Assembly (NCBI RefSeq): GCF_003402535.2
Contig: NZ_AP025170.1
Coordinates: forward strand, 3,658,001 to 3,722,000
Source: Cupriavidus sp. P-10
GTDB lineage: Bacteria > Pseudomonadota > Gammaproteobacteria > Burkholderiales > Burkholderiaceae
Direction of reading: 5' to 3'
Length of the DNA: 64,000 nt
In this document: in pieces, positions 47,081-55,819 of the stretch
Layout of the letters: each line of letters starts with the position of its first letter
Position numbering within the stretch: the stretch's first letter is position 1
Translations under genes and position numbers: made by a program
Notes under the pieces: model-generated
Databases searched by the model: none
What the model saw: the letters and a program-made list of their open reading frames with translations, nothing else
Told to the model about the DNA's origin: nothing

Positions 47081-48000
47081 TGCCGGTGAGCGCGGGCGCC
47101 AATCCCGCCAACCCCTTCGACCAGGTCGTCTTTGCCGGCGGCGGCAACCGCTGCTGGTGGCAGGCGGGCTGGTGGGACACGGTCGCGCCCGAGCTGCAGC
47201 TGCGGCCGCGCGTGATCGCGGCCATCTCCGCCGGCGCGGCTACCGCGTGCATGGTCTATGCGCATGATTCGCACCAGACCATGGATTACTACCGCGAGGT
47301 GCTGTCCAGGAACCGCCGCAATGCCTACTGGGGCAACCTGCTGCGCAACGAGCGCGTGTTCCCCCACTACGGCATCTACCGCACCGCCCTGCTGACGATC
47401 TTTGCCGACGGCCGCCTGGCGCACCTGCAGCAGGCGCCCGAGATCCGCATCGGCGTGGCGCATATCCCGCGCTGGAGCGGCCCGCGGCTGGCGGTGGCGG
47501 CGGGGCTGCTGGCCTACAACATCGACAAGCATGTGCTCAAGACGCTGCACCCGCGGCTGGGGCGCAAGCTGGGCTTCCGGCCGGAGTTCGTGCGCGCGCA
47601 GGACTGCGCCTCGCCCGAGCAGCTGGCCGACCTGCTGCTGCAGTCGGCGTCGACGCCGCCCTTCACACCCGTGCTGCGCCGCCAGGGCCGGCCGGTGCTG
47701 GACGGCGGGCTTGTGGATAACGTCCCGGTCGATGCGCTCGACGCCGCGCCGGGCAATGTGCTGGTGCTGGTGACGCGGCTCTATCCGCGCCCGCGCCGGT
47801 TTGTGCTGGAACACGTTCTCGAACAAGGCGGCCAGCGCCGCCTGTACTTGCAGCCCTCGGAACGCGTGCCGATCTCGAGCTGGGACTACACCCGGCCCGA
47901 TGCCATGACGCACGCCTACGAACTCGGCCGCCGCGACGGGGAAACTTTCCTGCGCGAGTGGCCGTCGATCCTGAATACCGAACTGCGGCCGGCCGCCTAG
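47080..48000 (+). CDS. patatin-like phospholipase family protein
   Basis: 306 residues from the ATG at 47080, coupled to the thioesterase. The oxyanion motif VFAGGGNRCWWQAG, the nucleophile elbow AAISAGAA with Ser50 and the Asp dyad motif LDGGLVDN with Asp208 are in place. The first Gly of the usual GxSxG elbow is Ala here (A-I-S-A-G). There is no signal peptide. It could be an acyl hydrolase in lipid turnover, and pairing with a thioesterase suggests fatty acid release and CoA-thioester handling; this is inference. Confidence 0.82.
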   Translation: MPVSAGANPANPFDQVVFAGGGNRCWWQAGWWDTVAPELQLRPRVIAAISAGAATACMVYAHDSHQTMDYYREVLSRNRRNAYWGNLLRNERVFPHYGIYRTALLTIFADGRLAHLQQAPEIRIGVAHIPRWSGPRLAVAAGLLAYNIDKHVLKTLHPRLGRKLGFRPEFVRAQDCASPEQLADLLLQSASTPPFTPVLRRQGRPVLDGGLVDNVPVDALDAAPGNVLVLVTRLYPRPRRFVLEHVLEQGGQRRLYLQPSERVPISSWDYTRPDAMTHAYELGRRDGETFLREWPSILNTELRPAA

Positions 48001-48066
48001 CTTCGCGGCGAGGCACCGGCCAGATCGATTGTCGATGCGGCCCGCGGGCCGCGACAGGAGGCATGG

Positions 48067-49548
48067 ATGACCGAGCGCAAGACAACCCCCACCGCAACGC
48101 AGGGGACCAACGAACCGCGGCGTGCCCGCCAGGTCAGCGCGGCGCCGCCCGTGGAGCGCGTCCCGCGCGCCCGCGGCCAGGGCGGCAAGCGCCGCAACGG
48201 CAAGGCGCGCGACGCCGACCTGGTGGTGATCGGCGGCGGCTCCGGCGGCGTGGCCTGCGCGCGGCGCGCGGCGGCGCACGGGGCCCGCGTGATCCTGGTC
48301 GAGCGCGATGCCATCGGCGGCACCTGCGTCAACCGCGGCTGCGTACCCAAGAAGATGCTGTCGTATGGCGCCTCGTGGGCGGCGATCCTGTCGGGCTGCC
48401 TGTCGCACACCGGCGGGCACGAGGACTGGCGCGACTCCATCGTGCGCGTCAATGCCGAAGTGGCGCGGCTGAACGCGGGCTACACCCAGCGCCTGCATGA
48501 ATCCGGCGTGGAAATCCTGCGTGGCGACGCGCGCGTTACCGCGCCCGATGAAGTCCGCGTCGGCGATGAAACCATCCACGCGCGCCGCATCCTGATCGCC
48601 ACCGGCGCGCGCCCGCGCACGCTGGACGTGCCCGGCGGCGAGCTGGCCGCCAGCTCCGACGATGTCTTTACCTGGCAGACGGTGCCCGCCTCGGTCGCCG
48701 TGATCGGCGGCGGCTATATCGGCGTGGAGCAGGCATCGATCCTGTCGCGCTACGGCGTCAAGGTCGACCTGATCGTTTCCGGCGACCGGCTGCTGCGCCA
48801 CTTCGACCATGACATCGGCGCTGCGCTGGCCGATGCGCTGACGGCACGCGGCGTGCGCGTGCACCTGAACGCCGAAGTCAACCTGTTGAGCCAGGCCAAC
48901 GGCGCGGTGGAAGTCTGCTACCGCCCCACCGACCGCCCCGGCCAGACCGAGGCCGTACGCGCGCAGGCCGCGCTGGCGGCGATCGGGCGCATCTCCAATG
49001 TGCAGGGGCTGGGGCTGGAAGAACTCGGCGTGGCGTTTGGCGACAAGGGCGGCATCCATGTCGACAAGCAGTACCGCAGCAGCGTGCGCAAGGTCTACGC
49101 GATCGGCGATGCCACTGACGGCTTGCAGCTGACGCCGGTGGCGACGGCACAGGGCCGCTGGCTGGCCGACCGGCTCTATGGCCAGCGCGGCGAGCGCGCG
49201 GACTTCGATTTCGTGCCCACCGCGGTGTTCTCCGAACCTGCCATCGGCGCGGTGGGCATGACCGAGGCGCAGGCGATCGCCGATGCCGGCAAGCCCGAGC
49301 GCATCCGCACCGTGGTCAAGCGCTTTGTCTCGCTGGAAAACCGCTTCGGCGGCACGCAGCACCAGAGCGTGTTCAAGCTGGTGCTGAACGCGCGCAGCGG
49401 ACGCGTGCTTGGGGCCCACCTGATGGACAACGCCGCGCCGGAGATCGTGCAGGCGCTGGCGGTGGCGCTGCGCCTGGGCGTGCGTGAGTCGCACTTGCAG
49501 ACCACGGTGCAATTGCATCCGACGGTGGCGGAGGAACTGTTCAGCTAG
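48067..49548 (+). CDS. gorA: glutathione-disulfide reductase
   Basis: 493 residues. A 48-residue Arg/Pro-rich N-terminal extension precedes the FAD-binding start DADLVVIGGGSGGVACAR. The redox-active disulfide is in GGTCVNRGCVPKK (about 84-96), the form typical of glutathione reductase. The NADPH motif GGGYIGVEQA and the C-terminal catalytic His in LHPTVAEELF are present. It reduces GSSG with NADPH in the cytoplasm. No internal Met allows a shorter start at the usual place, so the extension seems real unless a rarer start is used. Confidence 0.93.
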   Translation: MTERKTTPTATQGTNEPRRARQVSAAPPVERVPRARGQGGKRRNGKARDADLVVIGGGSGGVACARRAAAHGARVILVERDAIGGTCVNRGCVPKKMLSYGASWAAILSGCLSHTGGHEDWRDSIVRVNAEVARLNAGYTQRLHESGVEILRGDARVTAPDEVRVGDETIHARRILIATGARPRTLDVPGGELAASSDDVFTWQTVPASVAVIGGGYIGVEQASILSRYGVKVDLIVSGDRLLRHFDHDIGAALADALTARGVRVHLNAEVNLLSQANGAVEVCYRPTDRPGQTEAVRAQAALAAIGRISNVQGLGLEELGVAFGDKGGIHVDKQYRSSVRKVYAIGDATDGLQLTPVATAQGRWLADRLYGQRGERADFDFVPTAVFSEPAIGAVGMTEAQAIADAGKPERIRTVVKRFVSLENRFGGTQHQSVFKLVLNARSGRVLGAHLMDNAAPEIVQALAVALRLGVRESHLQTTVQLHPTVAEELFS

Positions 49549-49569
49549 CTGCTTGCCGCCGGTTTGCTC

Positions 49570-49593
49570 CCCTCTCCCGCTTGCGGGAGAGGG
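49570..49593. repeat. CTCTCCCGC hairpin repeat, copy 2
   Basis: CCTCTCCCGC (49571-49580) pairs perfectly with GCGGGAGAGG (49583-49592), extended by one more pair, in the short gap between gorA and the convergent sensor kinase. Confidence 0.7.
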
Positions 49594-49628
49594 AGACCAG
49601 AGTCGGTCGCGATGCGTTCTTGGCCGGG

Positions 49629-51095
49629 TTATTCGCCGACAGGCAGCTTCAGCACCGCCCGCACCCCGGTGCCCTGCAGCCCTTCGCCCAGCTCCACCGT
49701 GCCGCCGAAGCGCGACGCCATTTCGCGCGAGATTGCCAGCCCGAGCCCCGAGCCGGGCTCGGCGTTGCCCACGCGGCGGTAGAAGCGCGCAAAGACCTTC
49801 TCGCGCTCCTCGGCCGGGATGCCCGGCCCGTCGTCTTCCACGATCAGGCAGGCCGCTTCGTCGTTGCGCCTTGCCGACAGGGTGATCCGGCTGCCGCGTG
49901 GCGAGTACTGGATCGCGTTGTGCACCAGGTTCGCCAGCGCCTCGCGCAGCAGCGCGGGATCGGCGCGCACCGGCAGCTTCAGCCCAGGCACCGGCTCCCA
50001 GCCGAAGTCCTGCTGCTTGCCGCGCGCCAGCGGCAGGTAGTCCAGCGCCACCTGCTCGGCCACGGCGACGGCGTCGATGATGTCGATGGCATCGGCTTCC
50101 TGAGCGTTCTCGCCGTGGTGCTGGCGTACCCGCGCCAGCGCCAGCAACTGGTTGGTCAGGCGCGCGGCCTGCTCCAGCTGCGTGACGATGCCGCCCACGG
50201 CCTCGCCCGCGGCGCGGCGCGCGGCTTCCGGATCGGGATCGCGCAACTGGCGCTGGGCGTATTCCGCCTGCGTCTTCAGGATCGCCAGGGGCGTGCGCAA
50301 CTGGTGCGCGGCATCGGCAATGAACTGCGCCTGCGACTGCGCCATCGCCGCCGAGCGCGACACGTGCAGGTTGACCGCGTCGACCAGCGGCCGCACCTCG
50401 GATGGCACGCGCTCGAAAGCCAGCGGCGCGAGGTCGTCGGGCGAGCGCGCCTCCACGTCGTCGCGCACGCGCCTGAGCGGGCGCAGCACGTAAGTGACGC
50501 CGCCCACCAGGATGGCCGCGCTCAGCAGGATCAGCAGCAGGTCGCGCGCCAGCGCGCTGCGCCATACCGTGGCGATCAGCGCGCTGCGCGGCTCGGCGGT
50601 CTCGGCGACCTGGATGATCACGCGCATGCGCGCGTCGGGCCGGTACACGGGGCGCGCCATCACGCCAATGCGCACCGCCTCGCCCAGGTACTCGGTATCG
50701 TAGAAACGCGGCTGGTTGTTGACGAGGTTGCCGGCGGGCAGCGGCAGGTCGTCATAGCCGGTAATGGTTTCCACCTTGCCGGCGCGTTCCAGCGACACGC
50801 GGTAGTACACATGGGTCTGCGCCGCGCTCTCGAACATTTCCATGGCGGCGTCGGGCAGCGTGAGCTGGATGCTCTCGCCGGCCATGCCGATGGCGTTGTC
50901 GATGGTGCGGATCGAGCCGTACAGCGAGCGGTCGTAGGCGCGGTTGGCGGCATCGCGCAGCGTGCCGTAGGTAAGCCAGGTGTCGATCGCCATCATCGCC
51001 GCCAGCGCCGGCACCAGCAGCAACAGCAGCTGGCGGCGCAGGCTGCCGCGCCGCCACAGCAGTATGGGATGGCGCGGCCCGAGGCGAAGGCGCAT
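49629..51095 (-). CDS. TctE-like sensor histidine kinase
   Basis: 488 residues from the ATG at 51095, 1 nt after the response-regulator stop. An N-terminal membrane segment (about 19-40), a periplasmic 2CSK_N-type domain (about 45-170), a second membrane segment near 180-198, HAMP-like linker, HisKA box (FIADAAHQLRTPLAILKTQAEYA) and HATPase (NLVHNAIQYSPRG, VEDDGPGIP, GSGLGLAISREM) follow. The TctE group senses carboxylates and pairs with TctD-like regulators. It is encoded next to an orphan binding protein on the opposite strand. Confidence 0.9.
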   Translation of the reverse strand: MRLRLGPRHPILLWRRGSLRRQLLLLLVPALAAMMAIDTWLTYGTLRDAANRAYDRSLYGSIRTIDNAIGMAGESIQLTLPDAAMEMFESAAQTHVYYRVSLERAGKVETITGYDDLPLPAGNLVNNQPRFYDTEYLGEAVRIGVMARPVYRPDARMRVIIQVAETAEPRSALIATVWRSALARDLLLILLSAAILVGGVTYVLRPLRRVRDDVEARSPDDLAPLAFERVPSEVRPLVDAVNLHVSRSAAMAQSQAQFIADAAHQLRTPLAILKTQAEYAQRQLRDPDPEAARRAAGEAVGGIVTQLEQAARLTNQLLALARVRQHHGENAQEADAIDIIDAVAVAEQVALDYLPLARGKQQDFGWEPVPGLKLPVRADPALLREALANLVHNAIQYSPRGSRITLSARRNDEAACLIVEDDGPGIPAEEREKVFARFYRRVGNAEPGSGLGLAISREMASRFGGTVELGEGLQGTGVRAVLKLPVGE

Positions 51096-51096
51096 G

Positions 51097-51771
51097 TCAG
51101 CGGCCGGCCTCGGGCTCCAGCAGGTAGCCGAAGCCGCGCAGCGTGACGATGGTGACGCCGTGTCCGGCCAGCTTCTTGCGCAGGCGGTAGACCAGCACTT
51201 CGATGGCGTCCGGCGAGACATCGGCATCGAGCGAGAACACCTTGTCGAGCAACTGCGCCTTGGTCAGCGGCTGGCCGCTGCGCGCCAGCAGCGCGCCGAG
51301 GAGCGTCGATTCGCGCGGCGTCAGCGCCAGCGGCTGGCCATCGAGCGTAAAGCTGCGGGTCTCGCCGTCGAACACCAGCGTGCCGCACTGCAGGCGCGGG
51401 TGCGCGCGGCCGCGGCTGCGGCGGATCAGCGCCAGCAGGCGCGCTTCCAGCTCGGCGATGGCGAAGGGCTTGGGCAGGTAGTCGTCGGCGCCGAGGTTGA
51501 GGCCGCGCACGCGCTCGTCGAGCGTGTCCTGCGCGGTCAGGATCAGTACCGGGGTGCGGTCGTCGCGCCCGCGCATCGACTTGAGCACCGCCAGCCCGTC
51601 CTTGCCGGGCAGGCGCAGGTCGAGCACGACCGCGTCGTATTCCTCCGCCTGCAGCCGTGCCTCGGCCTGCAGGCCGTCGGTGACGTGTTCGATCACGAAG
51701 CCGCCCTGCTCCAGTGCGCGGGCGACCCAGCGTGCCAGTTCGACTTCATCCTCTACCAGCAGGATGCGCAT
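51097..51771 (-). CDS. OmpR/TctD-type response regulator
   Basis: 224 residues from the ATG at 51771. The receiver has E7/D8, phospho-acceptor D51 in AVVLDLRLPGKDG, T79 region and K101 in LPKPF; the C-terminal winged helix (about 125-220) contains LTPRESTLLGALL and DAIEVLVYRLRKKL...GFGYLL. It is cotranscribed with the TctE-like kinase and divergent from the periplasmic binding protein gene, whose expression it probably controls. Confidence 0.92.
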   Translation of the reverse strand: MRILLVEDEVELARWVARALEQGGFVIEHVTDGLQAEARLQAEEYDAVVLDLRLPGKDGLAVLKSMRGRDDRTPVLILTAQDTLDERVRGLNLGADDYLPKPFAIAELEARLLALIRRSRGRAHPRLQCGTLVFDGETRSFTLDGQPLALTPRESTLLGALLARSGQPLTKAQLLDKVFSLDADVSPDAIEVLVYRLRKKLAGHGVTIVTLRGFGYLLEPEAGR

Positions 51772-51906
51772 GCCGGTCCTCCTCCTCTGCCGGTTCTTGA
51801 TGGCGGCCCCGGCGCTATGGCGCGCCTGCCGCGGGCGCCTATAATAACCCCGCCCCGCCTGTCCCGGCGTGCCCGCTGCAGGGCCGCCTTCCAGTTCCCG
51901 ACCACC

Positions 51907-53139
51907 GTGCCAAAGCGTCCGCCCCAGCAGTCCGCTTCCATGCCGCCCGCGGCGCATGGGTCGCCCGCCCTTCCTGCATCACATCACGCATCACCTGCCT
52001 CGCCGCAGCGCCGCCGGCTGGTCGGCGCCTCGCTGCTGGCCGCGGCTTCGCCGTCGCTGCCGCTGCATGCCCAGTCCATGCTGCCGTCGCCGCCGCCGGG
52101 CTACCCGTCGGGGTATGACGCCACCATTGGCCGCGCGCTGCGCGAAGGCGAGGTGGTGGTCTATGGCTCGACCGACCTGGAAGTGGCGCGGCCGCTGATC
52201 ACGGCGTTCGAGACGCGCTATCCCGGCATCCGGGTGCGCTACGAGGACCTGAACACCGTCGACCTGAACCAGCGCTTCCTGGCGGAAACCGCCGCGCTTG
52301 GCAGCAGCCGCCCGGCGCCGGGCGCACGTTATGCCGACGTGCTGTGGAGTACCGCCATGGACCTGCAGATCAAGCTGGTCAACGACGGCAACGCCCAGCG
52401 CTACGCCTCGCCGGAGCGCGCCGGGCTGCCCGGCTGGGCGGTGTGGCGCGACGAGGCCTGGGGCACCACCTTCGAGCCCGCGGTGATCGTCTACAACCGC
52501 CACCACTTCGCCGGCATGAGCGCGCCGCGCAGCCGCACCGGGCTGGCGCGGCTGCTGCAGGAGAATGCGCCGCGCTGGCGCGGCAAGGTAGTGACATATG
52601 ACGTGGAACGCTCTGGCGTCGGCTACCTGCTGGCGCAGCAGGACGCACGCATGGGCAGCGAATTCTGGTACCTGGCGCAGGCGCTGGGGCGCGCCGGGGT
52701 GCAGTTGTCGTCGTCGACCGCCGAGATGGTCGAGTGCATCGCCAGCGGCGAGCTGGTGATGGGGTACAACCTGCTTGGCTCTTATGCGCTGTCGCTGATG
52801 GAGCGCGGCGCCGCGATCGACGTGATCGCGCCGCGCGACTACACGCTGGTGATGTCGCGCGTGGCTTTTATCGCCCGGCGCGCACCGCGGCCCAATGCCG
52901 CGCGGTTGTGGCTGGATTTCCTGCTGTCGAGAGAAGGGCAGGCGCTGCTGGCCAAGTCGACCACGCAGCTCTACACCATTCGCACGGATACCGACAGCGT
53001 GCATACCGCCGCGGCGCTGTCGGAGCGCCTGGGCTATGCGCTCAAGCCGATCAGCGTGGGGCCGGGCCTGCTGGCCGCGCAGGACACCCTGCGCAAGCGC
53101 GCCTTCCTGGCGCGCTGGCACGAAGCGGTACGCGGCTAG
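51907..53139 (+). CDS. orphan Fe/phosphosugar-type ABC periplasmic binding protein
   Basis: 410 residues from a GTG at 51907 or 399 from the ATG at 51940; both keep the signal region intact. A long basic N-terminus with twin arginines (PQRRRLVGASLLAAASPSLPLHA) suggests Tat or Sec export. The mature part is an AfuA-like type II binding fold (EGEVVVYGSTDLEVARPLITAFETRYPGI, RSGVGYLLAQQ, GYNLLGSYALSL). No ABC permease or ATPase gene is nearby. Its place opposite a TctDE-like pair suggests it presents a ligand to the sensor, as PgtC does in phosphoglycerate sensing; this is inference. Confidence 0.82.
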   Translation: MPKRPPQQSASMPPAAHGSPALPASHHASPASPQRRRLVGASLLAAASPSLPLHAQSMLPSPPPGYPSGYDATIGRALREGEVVVYGSTDLEVARPLITAFETRYPGIRVRYEDLNTVDLNQRFLAETAALGSSRPAPGARYADVLWSTAMDLQIKLVNDGNAQRYASPERAGLPGWAVWRDEAWGTTFEPAVIVYNRHHFAGMSAPRSRTGLARLLQENAPRWRGKVVTYDVERSGVGYLLAQQDARMGSEFWYLAQALGRAGVQLSSSTAEMVECIASGELVMGYNLLGSYALSLMERGAAIDVIAPRDYTLVMSRVAFIARRAPRPNAARLWLDFLLSREGQALLAKSTTQLYTIRTDTDSVHTAAALSERLGYALKPISVGPGLLAAQDTLRKRAFLARWHEAVRG

Positions 53140-53177
53140 CCCAGGCGGCTGTCAGGGAGATCAGGGAGGTCAGGGGA

Positions 53178-53924
53178 TCAGGGCACCAGGTCGCTGGTGT
53201 CCAGGCCCGCGGCCTTCTCGGCCTGGATGCAGGCCTGCTCGCACAGCGTCGACAGTTCGTCGTCGAGTTGCGCCATCGGGCGCGGCATGTAGCCGAGCCG
53301 CAGCGCGGGGGAAAGTCTCAGGGTATCGATGAAAGCGTCCGCCATGCGCTCGGCATTGGCGTCGAGGTCGAAGTCCTCGGGCGAGAACAGCCAGTGCGCC
53401 AGCACGCCGCCGATGCTGGCATGGAAGGCGTTGACGGCCAGGTCCAGGTCGAGGTCCTCCGGCAGCTGGCCGCGCTCGCGCGCCAGGCGCAGGTGCTCGC
53501 GGATCTTCACCAGGCCTTCCTTGTGCGACTGGCGCTGGCGCTCGAAGATGGCGCCGTTGTCCTGCACCATCTCGCACTTGTGGAAGATGATCTCGAAGAC
53601 GCGGCGCAGGCGCGGGTTCACCACGGTCTGGCGCATCACGTAGGCGCAGATGTCGCGCACGCCGCCAAGCGGGTCCTCCTGGCGCGCGATCCGCTCCGGA
53701 TCGCACAGCGCTTCCACCGGCAGGTGCACGCGGTCGCACATGGCGGCAAACACGTCGCTCTTGTTCTTGAAGTGCCAGTAGATCGCGCCGCGGGTGACCC
53801 CCGCCGCTTCGGCGATGTCGGCCAGCGACGGCCGTGCCACGCCGCGGGCGTGGAACACGGTTTCGGCCGCGTCGAGAATCCGGTGGCGCGTTTCCAGCGC
53901 CTCTTCCTTGGTGCGTCTGACCAT
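53178..53924 (-). CDS. acrR: TetR/AcrR-family repressor of the adjacent efflux operon
   Basis: 248 residues from the ATG at 53924 (MVRRTKEEALETRHRILDAAE). The N-terminal HTH (about 10-56, LADIAEAAGVTRGAIYWHFKNKSDVF) closely resembles AcrR and TtgR; the C-terminal all-helical domain binds drugs. It is divergent from acrA across a 560-nt gap that contains an AcrR-type operator. The C-terminal 30 residues extend beyond E. coli AcrR. It should repress the acrAB-oprM operon until an effector binds. Confidence 0.9.
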   Translation of the reverse strand: MVRRTKEEALETRHRILDAAETVFHARGVARPSLADIAEAAGVTRGAIYWHFKNKSDVFAAMCDRVHLPVEALCDPERIARQEDPLGGVRDICAYVMRQTVVNPRLRRVFEIIFHKCEMVQDNGAIFERQRQSHKEGLVKIREHLRLARERGQLPEDLDLDLAVNAFHASIGGVLAHWLFSPEDFDLDANAERMADAFIDTLRLSPALRLGYMPRPMAQLDDELSTLCEQACIQAEKAAGLDTSDLVP

Positions 53925-54484
53925 TTCTGTCTCATATGCCGGCGGTGCATGGCCACGGTGGCCACGGTCCGGCGTGTTGAATCTACCCGGTGCAGCGCAA
54001 GGCGCGCGACGGGTCGTTGTCGTCACATGGCGATGTTGTCGCAAGCCCTGGGTCCGACAGGACGGCGCGCATCCTAACCCGAGTCGGCGGTTTGCGCCGG
54101 ATCTGGATCAGGTTTGCCGGCTTTTCGTTGGAATCTGATGGTTCTCACCGGATTAGCCCCGACGGGATGTGCGTCCGAAAGCCCCTGTCGATGAATCGAC
54201 TTAACATACATGCTTGAATGTATATATAATACGCGCTCGCCCGGCTTTCGGCCAGCCGCCCTTTGTGACATAGCCAGCACCTTGGGCGACTCCTTGCGCA
54301 GGCCAGCCGGTCGGCGATCCAGTCGTCATATAAAAGCCACCGTTCGTCGCATTCGTCACCGCGTCGACGCGATTTGTGGCTAGCATCACGCTTTTATCCG
54401 CTGCAAAAATTGCGGCGGGCTGCGTCGTTTCCGCTTTCCTGAGAAGGCAGGTCGGGGCGATGCGGCAGATCTCAAATTGCCATC
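53925..54484. promoter_or_regulatory. acrR-acrA divergent region with long acrA leader
   Basis: 560 nt without a convincing gene. It holds the acrA promoter and operator at 54201-54230 and then a leader of about 250 nt before acrA. Short open frames in the leader (for example 54201-54389 on the minus strand) lack ribosome sites. The length of the leader leaves room for post-transcriptional control. Confidence 0.55.
54201..54230 (+). promoter_or_regulatory. acrA promoter with AcrR-like operator
   Basis: TTAACA (54201-54206), 18 bp, TATAAT (54225-54230). Between the hexamers ACATACAT (54204-54211), six bases, ATGTATAT (54218-54225) forms a near-perfect palindrome that closely resembles the E. 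coli AcrR site TACATACATTTGTGAATG. A bound repressor would cover both promoter elements. Confidence 0.8.
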
Positions 54485-55747
54485 ATGGGGTTATCGATGA
54501 GGAAGTCCCAACGTATCAGCCGCGTTGCCACCTTTGCAGCCGCGGCGCTGTCGGCGCTGGCGCTCACTGCCTGCGGCGACAAGAAGGCCGAGGGCGGTGC
54601 CCCGCCGCCGCCGGAAGTCGGCGTGGTCACCGTGACGCCGTCGCCGGTCGCCGTCGTCAATGAACTGCCGGGCCGCCTCGAAGGCGTGCGCACGGCCGAA
54701 GTGCGCGCTCGCGTCGAAGGCATCGTGCTGTCGCGCAACTACACCGAGGGCGGCGAAGTGAAGGCCGGCCAGGTGATGTTCCGCATCGACCCGGCGTCCT
54801 ACCAGGCCGAGCTGTCCTCGGCCCAGGCCGCGCTGCAGCGCGCCGAGGCCAATGCCGTGTCGGCGCGCCTGAAGGCCGAGCGTTACAAGCCGCTGGTGGC
54901 CGTCAACGCGGTCAGCAAGCAGGAATACGACGACGCCGTGGCCGCCGCCGGCCAGGCCAATGCCGACGTGGCATCGGCCAGGGCCGCCGTGCGCACCGCC
55001 CAGATCAACCTGGGCTACACCACCGTGACCGCGCCGATCAGCGGCCGCGCCGGACGTGCGCTGGTGACCGAGGGCGCGCTGGTGGGCAAGGGTGAGGCGA
55101 CCAAGCTGGCGCTGGTGGAACAGGTCGACCCGATGTGGGTCACCTTCACCCAGCCGGCTTCGGAAGTCACGCGCCTGCGCCGCGCCATCGAGTCGGGCGC
55201 CGTCAAGGGCGTCAACGGCGGCGCCAACGTGCACCTGTACGTGGAAGACGGACGCGAGTACGAGCACACCGGCAAGCTGCTGTTCTCGGACATGACGGTC
55301 GACCCGACCACCGGCGCGATCACGCTGCGCGCGCAGTTCCCCAACCCGAAGCGCGAGCTGCTGTCGGGCACCTTCGTGCGCGTGAAGATCGAGCAGGGCG
55401 TGGATGAGAACGCGCTGACCGTGCCGCAGCGGGCGCTGATCCGCGGCGCGCAGGGCGCCACCGTGCTGGTGGTCGGCAACGACGGCAAGGTCGCCGCGGT
55501 GCCGGTCAAGGCGCCGCAGGCCATCGGCGACCGCTGGATCGTGACCGAAGGCCTGAAGGGCGGCGAGATGGTGATCGTCGAGGGCCTGCAGAAGGTCAAG
55601 GTCGGCGCGCCGGCCAAGGCGGTGCCATTCGTGCAGGCGGGTGCCTCGGCACCGGCCGCCACGCCGGCTTCGGCTTCCGCTGCCCCCGCCTCGGCCCCCA
55701 AGGCCGAAGCCGCGCAGCAAGCCAAGGCCGAGGGCAAGCAAGGCTGA
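54485..55747 (+). CDS. acrA: AcrA-type periplasmic adaptor lipoprotein
   Basis: 420 residues from the ATG at 54485; the ATG at 54497 (MRKSQRISRV) is equally plausible. A lipoprotein signal ends in the lipobox LALTAC (Cys30). The helical hairpin, lipoyl and beta-barrel domains follow (VVNELPGRLEGVRTAEVRAR, DPASYQAELSSAQAALQ, APISGRAGRALVTEGALVG, DMTVDPTTGAITLRA). The C-terminal 50 residues are Ala/Lys-rich. It bridges AcrB and the outer-membrane channel. acrB begins 72 nt downstream. Confidence 0.94.
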   Translation: MGLSMRKSQRISRVATFAAAALSALALTACGDKKAEGGAPPPPEVGVVTVTPSPVAVVNELPGRLEGVRTAEVRARVEGIVLSRNYTEGGEVKAGQVMFRIDPASYQAELSSAQAALQRAEANAVSARLKAERYKPLVAVNAVSKQEYDDAVAAAGQANADVASARAAVRTAQINLGYTTVTAPISGRAGRALVTEGALVGKGEATKLALVEQVDPMWVTFTQPASEVTRLRRAIESGAVKGVNGGANVHLYVEDGREYEHTGKLLFSDMTVDPTTGAITLRAQFPNPKRELLSGTFVRVKIEQGVDENALTVPQRALIRGAQGATVLVVGNDGKVAAVPVKAPQAIGDRWIVTEGLKGGEMVIVEGLQKVKVGAPAKAVPFVQAGASAPAATPASASAAPASAPKAEAAQQAKAEGKQG

Positions 55748-55819
55748 ACACCGCCGCGCCGCAGCAGCTGAAGCCAGCCGCCGCGGCACACAGGGCTAGA
55801 CAAAGAGGGAGCCAGTCTT

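Noticed and set aside
54201..54389. Small minus-strand open frame in the acrA leader
   Set aside because: No ribosome site, no family resemblance, and it overlaps the promoter and operator.
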